Shown in pieces: positions 36,006 to 46,853 of a stretch of DNA of 64,000 bases (positions are counted from its first letter, which is position 1; each line of letters begins with the position of its first letter). Origin of the DNA: Pogonophryne albipinna (lineage: Eukaryota > Chordata > Actinopteri > Perciformes > Artedidraconidae); contig CM053260.1 of assembly GCA_028583405.1 (NCBI GenBank), positions 24,402,147 to 24,466,146 on the forward strand, written 5' to 3'. A program made the position numbers and the translations under genes. A model generated the notes under the pieces. That model made no database searches and was not told where the DNA came from. It saw only the letters and a list, made by a program, of their open reading frames with translations.

Positions 36006-38053
36006 TCACGAGTTGGCATTAAGAAAGACAAGCTCACGCACTTTTGAAGGGCTGAGCCTGTTCCTCCTGTCTGTAATGATCTGCCCAGTTTTCGAGAAAA
36101 CACGCTCTGAGGGGACAGATGTGGCCACAATGCAGAGCCTGGTCTTCATGACTGTGCATATATTTTGGTACACCAGGGCTCGAACTCTCCACCATTCCAG
36201 GGGGTCAGCCTTTCGGGGGATAAGTGGCTCTGCCAAGAATCCCTTGATCTCCAGCATGGCCCCAGTGCTCGGGTTCTGGACCCCTGGCCTCAGAGTGGTC
36301 ACTCGCTCCTCAAAGTCAGCCCAGAATTGAGGCACTGGCTCACTTGGAGGATTCACAGTTGTGCCACCCTCCTCCTCCTCCTCCTCCTCTGTGCTGGGTA
36401 ATGTTGGTGTTGCCGCATGTGTTGCTGCTCCCACCACTCTTGACACAGTTTCCTCTGCGTTCCTTTCAATCACAAAGGCATGCTTTTTGAAGCGAGGGTC
36501 CAAAAGTGTAGCTTCAGCAAGCACTCTGACCCTTTCAATTTGCCCAAACCTTTTCTCCAAATCTGCTGCAAGGAAATTAACCATCCCTTTGACAGGTTCG
36601 TGGGTGGAGGGGTTTCTCTGCCTGTGGGCAACAATTCTCTGGAGCCCCCGTGCCATCAGAATGGCTTTTGAGCCTGTCACAAACCTGTGAAAAAATAAAT
36701 AGTCATTGAAATTGTGTTTCTTGCAGTTGCAGCCTTCTTTACTAATGACCATCAGGCCTTATACTAATGACCATCAACACAGCATATAATGTATGAAAAA
36801 TGTAATTCATAAAATTGCGTTATTTTTACATACCTCTCTGAGCTCATCTCCACAGTCACCTCTTCAAAGGGCTTAAGAATATCACACACCTCCTTTGTGA
36901 TATCCCATTCCTCGGGAGTTAAGGCTGGTAGCAGTGGATTGAGCAGTGCCATTGTGGAGACAAGAGGTTCCTTGATTTCGATGGCACGCTGCATCATGAA
37001 GTAGGTTGAATTCCACCGTGTGGCTACATCCTGCTTCATTCGCAACTGGACCTGCCCCATTTGTAGTTGCATTTCCCGAAGCTTTGCAGAGGCCACTGTG
37101 CTTCTGCGCACATACTCTGCGATAGATTTGACCTTCAGAATTAAGGCCTGGATTTCAGTTTGGTGAACTGAAGATCTGACCGTCAGATTCAGCAAGTGAG
37201 CAAAGCATCTCACATGGTTCCACTTCAAAATGTCATTCACGGCCTTGACAATGTTGCTTGCATTGTCAGTGACACAGGCTGCAATTTTATCTTGAATGCC
37301 CCACTCTTTTGCAACCCGGCTCAACTCTTGCGCCAGATTTTGGGATGTGTGCGACTCTGCGACAACAAAACAGTCCAGTAAATTGGATCTGAGTTTAAAG
37401 TCAGTGATGTAGTGGCATGTCACTGACATGTAGCTTGTTGTTGTGTTGGAGGTCCAGCAGTCTGTTGTCAAACATACAGCAGGAGCAGTCCTAATCTGCT
37501 CTTGGAGTTCAGCTCTGACCTTTTCGAAAAGGTTGGGCAGCATCCGCTTTGATATAGTGCCTCTGCTTGGCAGCACATATGATGGGTCCAGTGCCGCTGT
37601 GTATGCTCTGAACCCCCTGTCTTCAACAATTGTGAACGGTTGAAAATCAGTGGCTATCATTTTAACCAAAGCCTGGTCCACTTTACTCTGCTGCAGTGGT
37701 TGAATGGGCCTGTTTATAAAGCCTCCCATAGTGGTTTGTTTTGGCCTTTTTCTGGCTGCTTGTGGTGCTGTGGTGGTGGCTGTTGCAAGTTGAGTTGATG
37801 TACTTGCCACACCTGAATCTGTGCTGGTTGATGCCGTTGCAGATGTTGTCGCTGCTGCTTCTGCTGTCCCTGTTGTTGTCTGCTGAGTGTCTGCTAAAAG
37901 TGCAGTGGGGTGCTTAGTTTTTAAGTGCCTCCTCATATTTGATGTGCTCCCTCCATGAACAGATATCAGGTTTTTGCAATACTGACATCTTGCTTGTGCC
38001 TGATTTACTCCAACAAAATGCATCCATATATCACTTATTTTCCGAGTACTCAT
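36006..38053 (-). CDS. hAT-family transposase with BED zinc finger (ZBED1-like), two exons, 632 aa
   Basis: The exons are 36834-38053 and 36684-36006, with a donor AG|GTATGT and acceptor TTTTTCACAG|G. They join in frame to 632 residues and end in TAA. I chose the ATG at 38053 (MSTRKISDIW). A BED-type finger is visible at residues 8-48 (C23, C26, H43, H48), followed by a Thr/Ala-rich linker. The hAT core has the expected blocks: CLTTDCWTS (first catalytic Asp), CVTDNASNIVKAV (second), VRCFAHLLNL, and DVATRWNSTYFM. The C-terminal dimerisation region has EWWRVRAL and SVPSERVFSKTGQIITDRRN, which contains the conserved Glu region. No stops or frameshifts were seen. In the cell it would act in the nucleus, cutting at the element ends. 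Homologous host genes of the ZBED type exist, but the terminal inverted repeats and target duplication show that this one belongs to a transposon. Whether it is expressed cannot be told. Confidence 0.93.
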
Positions 38054-38302
38054 CTCCAACAAAAAAATCCTCTTATCTTTAGCAAATAATCCTCAGTCAA
38101 TGTCACTCTCTCTTCTCTTGTCACTTCTGTCTGAGGTGTTTTGGGAGAATCTTGATAGTGGGGGATGGTTGGTGACAAGTAGGGGGAGGGGGACTACCCC
38201 TAACCTTCCAATCAGAAAGGTCTTGAAGAGTGTACCTTATTGGGTCAAGGGGTCAACAAATCACCACTGCAACAACTTCACTAAGTATCTCCACCCATGA
38301 TA

Positions 38303-38410
38303 AAATAACTTTGAAAAATAAGAAATTAATTAAAATGAACAGTTCATTTTAATTAATTAATAAAATGAACAGTTCATTTTAATTAATTTCTTATTTTTCA
38401 TAGTTATTTG
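38303..38410. repeat. AT-rich near-perfect palindrome upstream of the transposase gene
   Basis: Arms 38313-38340 (GAAAAATAAGAAATTAATTA then AAATGAAC) and 38372-38399 are exact reverse complements. The match continues outward with one mismatch to AAATAACT/AGTTATTT. The centre is itself a repeat of AACAGTTCATTTTAATTAAT. Confidence 0.93.
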
Positions 38411-38461
38411 ACCCCATCATGACATATTTGTGTCTCGTGCGGACTCAGAGCCGTAACATAT

Positions 38462-39066
38462 AGCAGCAGATCCAGAGCAGACTCGTCGCCATCTTTATAT
38501 ACAGTCTATGGTCGCCACGCACGAATCTACAGCAGACTCAGCCCCTCCTCCGGCTCCCGCGAGAGTCCCGTGAGCCGTGAGTGAGCCGTGAGCCGTGAGC
38601 CGTGAGTGAGCCGTGAGCCGTGAGTGAGCCGTGAGTCCGCAAATCTCTGAGTCTGCTGCGACTCGTCGCGGGAGCCGTGGGACTCACGGGAGCCGTGGGA
38701 CTCGCGGGAGCCGTGGGACTCGGAGGAGGGGCTGAGTCTGCTGTAGATTCGTGCATAGGGACGAGTCTGCTGGATCTCTGGATCTGCTGCCTGCTATATG
38801 TTACGGCTCTGAGTCCTCGTAGGCTACTGGTCTCTCTCGATCATTGACCTGGATTCACGGATCCCGCGATTTTTCCGGCTCTAAATTAAGTTTCAGTGTA
38901 GACTTCTAACACAATGGTCATGTTGTGCAACAGTCTCCTGTAATAATATCTGCATTTCCAATAAGGATCTTACTTGGAAACTCGTTTATTTTGAACATGG
39001 CACACAAAAAGAAACAAATGATAGAAAATTGCAAAACAGTTAGAATATATAAAATGTAATTATACA

Positions 39067-39113
<47 letters not shown>

Positions 39114-39218
39114 ATGAAAACACAATTGTGCAAAATTAGCTTAAGTACAGGAACATATTAAAATAACTATATACATATAATGCAAAACACTTATTTTTTT
39201 AAAATGCACACACAAACA
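38462..39218. repeat. Right copy of the hAT internal direct repeat
   Basis: Same order of parts as 35048-35815, with a different number of GAGCCGTGAG units and one 19-bp insertion (38492-38510) flanked by GTCGCCA on both sides. It contains an expanded (ATT)n run. Confidence 0.9.
39061..39112. repeat. (ATT)n microsatellite
   Basis: About 15 trinucleotide units. The left copy of the direct repeat has only three to four units at the same place (35694-35706). Confidence 0.95.
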
Positions 39219-39456
39219 CATGTTTTATTAAAGCAAAAGACACTTTGTAGCGGAGGTTAATGTAACGTTAGTTTAATATGCTGGTTAAATGCAACAACTT
39301 TTCGGTTTCACCGGTAGGATTTCTACGGTCTTGGTCATGCTGACTCATATGACTCAAATGACTCAAATGACTCGTATGATCCGGATCTCTTCAATGATTG
39401 ACTCAGAAGACTCCGAGTCCATAAAATGATCCGGATTTGCCATCTCTATTCCCTTG

Positions 39457-40198
39457 GGGGTAAAATCACATATTAACGATTTATCAAGCTGGAAGCTGTG
39501 TCCATTTAAACCTTTGGCATGTTCTTGGAGAATTACCCATTTTCCTTATCTTATTTACACAGAACTAACGGTTGCAAAAAGTAAATACAGATCGATACGT
39601 GTGGGCAGATCTGTGTCACCTCTGCTTCTCCCCTATTCGCCTTTGCAAAGCTTCTAAAGCTCTATTAACTCTGAGCTTGAAAGTAATTATCAAGCCATGC
39701 CAGGGATGTTTTAGTGAATTGAGGTCCGGACCACGTCGCTGGTGTTGTGTTGAAACCATTATAGCTTTGGCTTTATTTTTTTATTCTATGTCTTGTTGGA
39801 TGTTTTCCTACGTCGCAGTTCTCCTGCTGAGTGTGTCAGGTTTTCTCTCAAGGCTTTTTCTGCATTATGCTAAAGTCATTTCATATAAACATTGCATTTC
39901 TATGTAAATGACGTCTGCAGGAGTGCATAATCATTCAGAGTCATTTCTTATGAATACATTTTTCCACATGCCAACAACAGCTTCAAAAAAACTATTTCCC
40001 TCAAAAAAAAAAAAAAACATGCCCTGTTGTCTCAAGAAAAAAAGTGCAGAAGGAAACATCCATGTAAACTCAGTGTGCTGCTCTGTGATGCTAGCTCATC
40101 CCAGATACTTGGCATCTCATCTTGGGTGCAAGTTCATCAATGTTTGGGGTCAGGCTCTGAGCTGAGGAAGATCTTCAGGATGGAGTGAAGATGTGCGT
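39457..40198. other. No gene recognised
   Basis: Open frames of up to 111 codons (39572-39907) show no known domain. There is an A-run at 39996-40016. Confidence 0.4.
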
Positions 40199-40297
40199 GC
40201 AATATACCGGCGGGCCAGATCTAATAGTAATTAGAAATTATCCTGCGGGCCGAAGTTAAATCTACCACGGGCCTGATTTGAGTTTGACATATGTGGT
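40199..40297 (-). mobile_element. hAT terminus fragment (GTCAAACTCAAAT type)
   Basis: The reverse complement reads GTCAAACTCAAATCAGGCCC, then GGCCCGCAGGATAATTTC and GATCTGGCCCGCC. This pattern is shared by a very common teleost hAT end. Only about 100 bp is present. Confidence 0.65.
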
Positions 40298-40351
40298 CTA
40301 TATCATCCAGTCATTCAACATGTAAAATATGCATCAGGACATGTTAGTATT

Positions 40352-40470
40352 AGATAAGATAAGATGGTACTTTATTGATCCCAATTTGGGAAATTGTTGT
40401 TGCAGCAGCATAAAAGACAAGGCATTTTACAATAAAACCAAAATAAATAAACAAGAATTGAAAATATACA
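40352..40470 (-). mobile_element. LINE/SINE 3' tail, reverse orientation
   Basis: AGATAAGATAAGATGGTACT, TTTATTGATCCCAATTTGGG, then AAATTGTTGTTGCAGCAGC. This is a common fish retroelement 3' end with a pentanucleotide repeat at its terminus. Confidence 0.65.
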
Positions 40471-41024
40471 TGTAGATATTATATATACAAATATATATAT
40501 ACATAAATATATGACATATGGAATATTAATCTGAATGAAGCGTGCCATGTTTTCTATCATTTCAATATAACCAGTTGTTTATTTACTGCATGCTAATGAA
40601 TGCTTCGCCTGCATGAAATACACAGTTTATGTTAGCAGACACTGATCAACATTTGTTTGTTCGGTTGGTCAACTTCAGTATGAAGTCCAGCATGAATGTC
40701 ACCAAGGTCTTTCATTTTATTATTGCAGGTGATTGTTATTTCCTGGCCCCTTTAGTATCGAGTCATATTGTGGGGAAATACACCCACCCAATTAGCAACT
40801 TCTCCTCCTGGTGAAATCCTTTCTGTTTTGGTTTTTCTTTGAGTACTTTATCCGCTTGTGCATGTTGATTCCAGAAAATTGAGTTTGGTTTTGTGTAGTT
40901 TGGACAAGAAGTTCTTGAGATATTCAAAGAACTGGAGTGTCCTTAGTAACCGTCTGTTATACAATGGTCTGCTATAAAGAAAAAATTAAAATGGCCCTGT
41001 TGTGCTTTTCGGGGTTTTCCCTTT

Positions 41025-41340
41025 CCTGTAGTGTGCAAAAATCCCAAAGTTCTCTCCAGAGTGAGTTTCTCTCCCACACACCTCCCCCCTGCCTGAAACG
41101 CCTCCATTTGACTCCTTTTTTTACTTGTGCAATATAGTGACATCACTATGTAACACTGGCACTTTCATTGGCTTGAGCTTAAACACATTGTACGTGATAG
41201 GTTAAAGGTTGGGACATCTCTTAGTGTTTGACCAATCGAAACAGAGGCAGCCAGCAACCAATCAGAGCAGACTGGGCTCTGGTTTTAGACAGAGGGTGAA
41301 AAGAGGTGCTGCAGCACAGCCATGTGAACAATGAAGAACT
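41025..41340. mobile_element. Dispersed non-autonomous DNA repeat fragment
   Basis: Contains CAAAAATCCCAAAGTTCTCT, TAGTGACATCACTATGTAAC and CAATCAGAGCAGACTGGGCT. It resembles, in part inverted, 43600-43760 and 4100-4300. Family not named. Confidence 0.45.
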
Positions 41341-41399
41341 TTCTAATCATTAAAGCACGTAAAGATGACTGATTTTAAATGCCATTTTCTTAATGTCTT

Positions 41400-41478
41400 T
41401 CGTTTTTTGTAAAGCACTTTGAATTGCCTTGTGTTGAAAGGTGCTATATAAATAAACTTGCCTTGCCTTGCCTTGCCT
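41400..41478 (+). mobile_element. LINE 3' tail with CTTGC repeats
   Basis: TTGTAAAGCACTTTGAATTG, then AAAGGTGCTATATAAATAAA and CTTGCCTTGCCTTGCCTTGC. This is the usual end of a fish LINE. There is no coding sequence upstream. Confidence 0.7.
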
Positions 41479-44430
41479 AAAGAAAATAGAGGCACAAAAT
41501 ACAAATATGAACCTCGAAGTAAGCATAATATGTCAAAAATACCTCAGTAAAAAATAAAATAAGGGTCTGAAACGCATTATTAAAAACGTGAGCTGGTGTT
41601 TTTACGAGTGGTTCTACAAAAAGCTGCATGCTCCAGAACCTTCATTTACATAAAAGGTTTCTTTCCATACCCTTCACATACTGTATGTATGTGAAGGGTC
41701 ACTTCCCAATGAAGAGAAATGGAAAAAGAATATTAAGCAGGCGTGTAATTAACAGAACTCACATGCATATAACTTAACTAATTTAGCTCATGCTTAGATC
41801 TCAATGTACTTTGTACAAAGAGTTGTCTAATTCAGAAACCTTGACAGCATTTGTCCTCATTAATAACCACACTAATGCACCTTCTTTTCCTAATGTATGA
41901 GAGAAATGAAAGGCAGAATGTACACGTTCTAAAAGGAAAAGTGTACATAAGTGACCTCTTATAAGGTGACACATTGAGGACACTTTAGGAGGTACGTACA
42001 GACAAATACTAATCTTCTGATGGTAATCATTTAAAATGCATTTACAGGAATAATACAAAAGTTTATAGCGCTGGTCATTTGAATTGAGAGGTTTCAATTA
42101 TGTTCAGCTTTACATGTAAGTATGGTATGTGAAAAATGTTTGTTCCAACTGCTTTTAAACATGCTATAGTTAAGCGTCTTTCCGATAAGCAATCTGGACC
42201 CATTATAATAACAGGCCTATTATTATAGTAATAGGTCTGATTGGTCCAGATTTCAGGCCTATTTCTAAGCTACATTTTCAGTTTGGAGAAGGTCTGGAGA
42301 AAGTCATCGTAATTCAGTGGCTTTTACAATAACATAATCGTAGCAAACTGTATGTAAAAGGTCTTCAGTCTGTCTTTGCACAATGTCATTGTCCTGAGAC
42401 AGTTAATTTGAGAGTTTTTAACAATCATCTATTTATGCATTAAAGGTACTGCCTTCAGCTCACCAAGAGAATATTTCCTGATGGGCTCCAGCCCCACTTA
42501 CCTGTGGGGTACCTCAAGGGTTCATTTGGGGTCTTCTCTTGTTCCCATTGTATAGGCTGAACATGGAATGCCTTTAAATAAACAACATATTTCCCTTTTA
42601 TTGCTTTGTTGACAATTTAAGATATTATTTGCCAAAAGAAAATAGTAGGTTACCCTTTAGCCTTTTCTGAAGTGTTGGATGGATTCAAACATTCTCAATG
42701 TTTTTTAAAATAAGACTGTAGTTGTTATGTTTGGTAAACAGACCAATTAAATGTCTCTTTTGGTATTCTTGGCCATTTAGTTCCTCAAAAATTAAAATGT
42801 TGTTAAGAATCTTGGCATAATGTTTGACAGCTTTCCCAGGGCTTATCTAGCTCCAAAACATCTTTATAGAATTATTTATGCCTTTATTACCTCAGCGTCG
42901 TGTAACTTTTTGATTTGGAAGTGTCATCAGTCATCGCTAGTCTGCTTAACATTTGGTTTCTAAGTCTGATCTGTTTATGATAAAAGGAAAGCTTAAAAGA
43001 GATTCTGGCAGAATGTATTTCTTAAAACAAATGTTATACAGGTGGGGAACACATTTTTGCCAGGATCTGCTGGAGACGCTGCAGTGGTCTTAAAACGTTA
43101 CCCTCTGTGGTGGGAAAGCATCTTTGATTAATTTGTTTCTTTCGAAAAAGAGCGCAAGACCGTAAATTATTTTAAAGCCAGTGATGTCAGACTCTTGTGA
43201 CATTATATTGTTGTCCAATGGTATTGATCATTTCATTGTTGCAGCTATATAATCTTCACAAGCTGTTTCCAACCTATACAGCTCACTATTAACCATTTAT
43301 CCAATCAATAAATTGCAACTACCTTTCAGATTGACAACTGTGTTGTTGAGAAAGACCTAACAAAGCAAAAAATCATTCAGAGATAAGAAAAGAAAGACAT
43401 TATAACACATCTCAAGTCTCAGGAACATTGAAGAAAATTGGTTGGACTATCATGGGGAGCAGATAGAAAAAGGTGCTTGAAAACCGTGTAAAACAGAGAG
43501 GAATGTCATGTAGTGATACTGTATCATGTGATCAAATGTATTCATAATTTAATTTTAGAGTTTAATGGTTGCTAATTTTTTGTGTTTAAAATTCATTTAA
43601 AGAGGAAATAATGTGCTCATTTTCAGGTTCTTGTGTATTTTCTGCCTCCACTGTGACATGTCTCTAAGCTTTAAGATTTAAAAAGGTCCTTGTTTTTCTC
43701 ATGATGCCTGAAGAGAAAAGACAAAACTCCCTCTGGAGGGAACTTTGGGATTTTAGCCTTTGCAGACCATTTACATGCTCAACAATCTATAATAGGGCCT
43801 TTCTTTAAATTATGTGACTTTGCCGTTAAAAGCCTTTTTGAAACACTTTATTTTACTGCCTAAAAATTATAGTGTGATTGAGTGTGATAAGAAAATTACC
43901 ATTTCAGCTCTTAGACGTTTTACTTTTGTTATTTTTTTCAGGCAAGCCTGGAGAACACTTCCACCGGAGGAAACTCAATTGCGTTAAGAGTGAATCCACG
44001 AGCTGTCAGTCAACTCTCTCCCCACTCTGTGAAGCACCTGGGGACGCTGCAGTGTTCTTCCTTTAAGCGTTAGTCATCCAGCTGTCACGGAGTCTCTAAT
44101 AAGGACAAATTGAGGGCATTTGTTGCGTGTACATTTTTGTTGGATTGTCTGTGCAGCTTAGTCACGGAGTAAGAGACAGAAAGGACATTGTATCCCACTC
44201 ACAGCCAATTCGAAATATGTTAGATTTTGCTCTTGTTTCTCACATGACATAAGTTACAATGACATGTTATGGCACATATGTTAATCACTTTGACAAGACA
44301 AAGCAATTACCCTTGAAAAATGTCTTTCTGCCCATCACCTGATAATCCCCCTTGTCGATTGAAGAATGAGGAAACATTTTGGTGTCAGAAAACAAGATGA
44401 ACTGCAGACAAACAGTGGTGTCTGAGCCCT
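41479..44430. other. No gene recognised; small hairpins and one repeat fragment
   Basis: A 35-bp palindrome lies at about 41668-41702 (ACCCTTCACATAC, its complement 5 nt later). A looser hairpin is at 42190-42252 (AATCTGGACC / GGTCCAGATT). A DNA-repeat fragment is at 43600-43760. An exon-like stretch at 43942-44066 follows a T-rich CAG, but no protein is recognised. Confidence 0.4.
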
Positions 44431-44434
44431 TTAA

Positions 44435-45582
44435 CCTGTGTAGCCCGAGAGCCCGAGGGGGGTCTGAAAGGTTTTATTTTTTCACAAAACTGTGCCTCAG
44501 GGCTTCTTAATATTTAAAAACCTATTCATATGTCATACCAGATTAACGGGAAGAAACTCAGCTAACTGAAAATACGAACCATTTTTACCAAAACAAAACA
44601 CAAGTCTCATAAGAAGCGTCTAAATGACCCCTGAGCGAAAAAATGCTAACGCACTTAGCATAGAACTCAAGGTAAAAATACCCTTATTACTTTTCGTAAC
44701 TGCACATACAAGATATCAGATTAAAACTGAGATTCCACAGATTATAAAGGTATTGGTATCATCACTGAGCGATCCGAACTCGCGACAGGGGAAGAAAACA
44801 CAGATATCACAACACGTAGCATTACGGTCTCACTTTAGCTGTTATTCTGATCAAAAGTCGTGTTCAATGGCATTAAAACGATAAAAACGCTGCTGAAGGT
44901 TAATCTAATGGTTAATCCAATGTGTCTGTCACTTTGAAAAAATTATTGATAATCCATAATTTTTATGTAAAAATCGGAGATTTCATATTAGCTGCTAATG
45001 GTAGCCACCAGAGTGTATCACAACTTCCGGTTCCTGGGCATTCTGGCTGGGCAGCACTCATTCACCAATGGGTAATTTCTAGATGGATTTTAGGAACTTC
45101 CCCTCGATTCCATTGGCTCTAACGGTTAAAAAGAGATGTCAATCATCAAAATCGAACGAGGGGGGCCAGAGATATGGAAAATGCACCCAAATGACTCCAG
45201 AAGTGGGTTTTTTCTAAATCTCTCTAAAAAGGTCAAACTTCACTTGTTTTGCATCAATCTTGATACAGGGTACTTATTATATGTTGTAGTTTGGATTCCT
45301 AAAGCTTACCATCCCATCATTCAAGGGTGGTTTTCACTATAAGTAATCTTTTTTTTTGGACGGACACTATAATTTACATTAAATCTGTTCAATCTGAATT
45401 TACTTTAAAATAAAAACATCTATATTGATTCTGACACTTCTACATCCAACTCACAGGTGTAACCTTGCTTTGAGAAAAAAGATTATTAATGTAACCCTTT
45501 TAGAAGGGAAGATATGGTCATTTGTTCTGGGGATGTCATTTTCGAGCCTGAGACCTGAAAAACAGGCTCAGGGCTTAACAGA
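44435..45582. mobile_element. Second copy of the piggyBac-like element
   Basis: TTAA at 44431-44434 is followed by CCTGTGTAGCCCGAGAGCC. The interior matches 25536-26680 (ATTCCATTGGCTCTAACGG, AAAATCGAACGAGGGGGGCC, CTTATTATATGTTGTAGTTT). The right terminus reads GGGCTTAACAG and no longer shows the flanking TTAA. There is no transposase. Confidence 0.75.
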
Positions 45583-46216
45583 GTGCTAAGAAGTGTTTGC
45601 ACTTTAAATCCAAAGGAATATTTTCCCCAACAAGTAGAACGGCGCTGGGATGAATGGAAACAGAAATGTTAAAAGACAGTTTATTTGGCAACACCACAGA
45701 GGTCTCTCCTCAGGGGTTGAGAGCAAACATGTAAACATGTTGAAACATTGATCTGAGCATCAAGCTGCATATTTGAAGATATACATTTGAATCACTATTA
45801 TGACCAACAACAATCAGATATCTTTTACATGTAATCATATAACATTATAGCAAAATAGATTGAAGATTCACATTTAATGGACATAAAATACATATTTACA
45901 AGATAAACCACATTCTCATCTGAGTGAAACACTTTAAAATCACACAGCATTTAGATGAATTTCTGAAAACATTTCACAAGATCATTTGTTTGATGAACAT
46001 CCTTAACTGAAATGTAACATGCAATGAAATATAAGCACCAACTTTAATGCAAATGGCATGTCCATTTCATTATACGTGTTAATTATTCGAGAAAATATCC
46101 TGATGAATATTGTGCTGTGGCTCCTGAATACAATTTTTGACTGAGAAAATAAGAAACATTGCCACTTAGGCAAACAGTGTTGTGTGCAAATGCTAAGGTC
46201 AATGCTGTCCCAAACA
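45583..46216. other. No gene recognised
   Basis: AT-rich DNA with no domain, repeat end or RNA gene that I can support. Confidence 0.4.
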
Positions 46217-46853
46217 GGTCTGAACAGGGCCCGGCGCCACGAGGGGCCAAAAGCGGGCATTGCCCCCTCAGTTGTATTCTTTGCCCCCTCACTTTGAGCA
46301 TTATTCATCCATCAAAAAGTACAATAAATGTCACAATTATTAAATAACTTTAAATAATCATTTTCCCCAATTCACGTTACTATGTTTAGATCAGATATGT
46401 GGGCAGGCAGTCAAGCAACGTGTAAAAAAGCCCCAACCCCAAGTGAGCTTGTAGTCTTAATTAATGTTAGCATCTGTGCTTAGCTGTAAACACAGTCGTG
46501 ACCAAAACGTCCCCGTTTTCCGGGCAAAGTCCCCGTTTTCGGTGGGTTTTTTAATGTGCGTTAAAAAACTTAGAGCAAGGTGAAATAAAATGTTACATGT
46601 CAGTAAAAACAGAGTAACAAGAGGTTTATCAATTCTTAAATGTCTCCTCCTCGACTCCTATCCTCGTGTCTTAGTCCCGCCCACAGGAGATGCGAGCGGA
46701 GGACTGAGGAGGGGAACCGAGGAGAGAGGAGGGGAAGCAGCAGGCGGTTAGAGAAACTCCTCTCCTCTGAGCGGTCATTTTAAAGAGACGTCCATTAATG
46801 ATGACAGGAGGCACAGCAGCCCTCTGTCTGATGGACAGATGTGTTCATGATGA

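Larger units (their letters stand above)
34853..39448 (-). mobile_element. Apparently complete autonomous hAT transposon, 4596 bp, perfect 8-bp TSD
   Basis: The termini are TAGAGATGGGCGAGTC (34853) and, as reverse complement of the right end, TAGAGATGGCAAATCCGG (39448). Both continue into CCGGATCATT motifs. The exact 8-bp duplication TTCCCTTG flanks it (34845-34852 and 39449-39456). Inside lie an intact two-exon BED/hAT transposase gene (minus strand) and, on each side of it, a ~760-bp direct repeat with GAGCCGTGAG arrays. Subterminal arrays of ATGACTCAA-type motifs lie near 39340-39380. Confidence 0.95.

Noticed and set aside
36165..36690. Plus-strand open frames over the transposase
   Set aside because: Antisense to the conserved transposase coding sequence; they show no domain.
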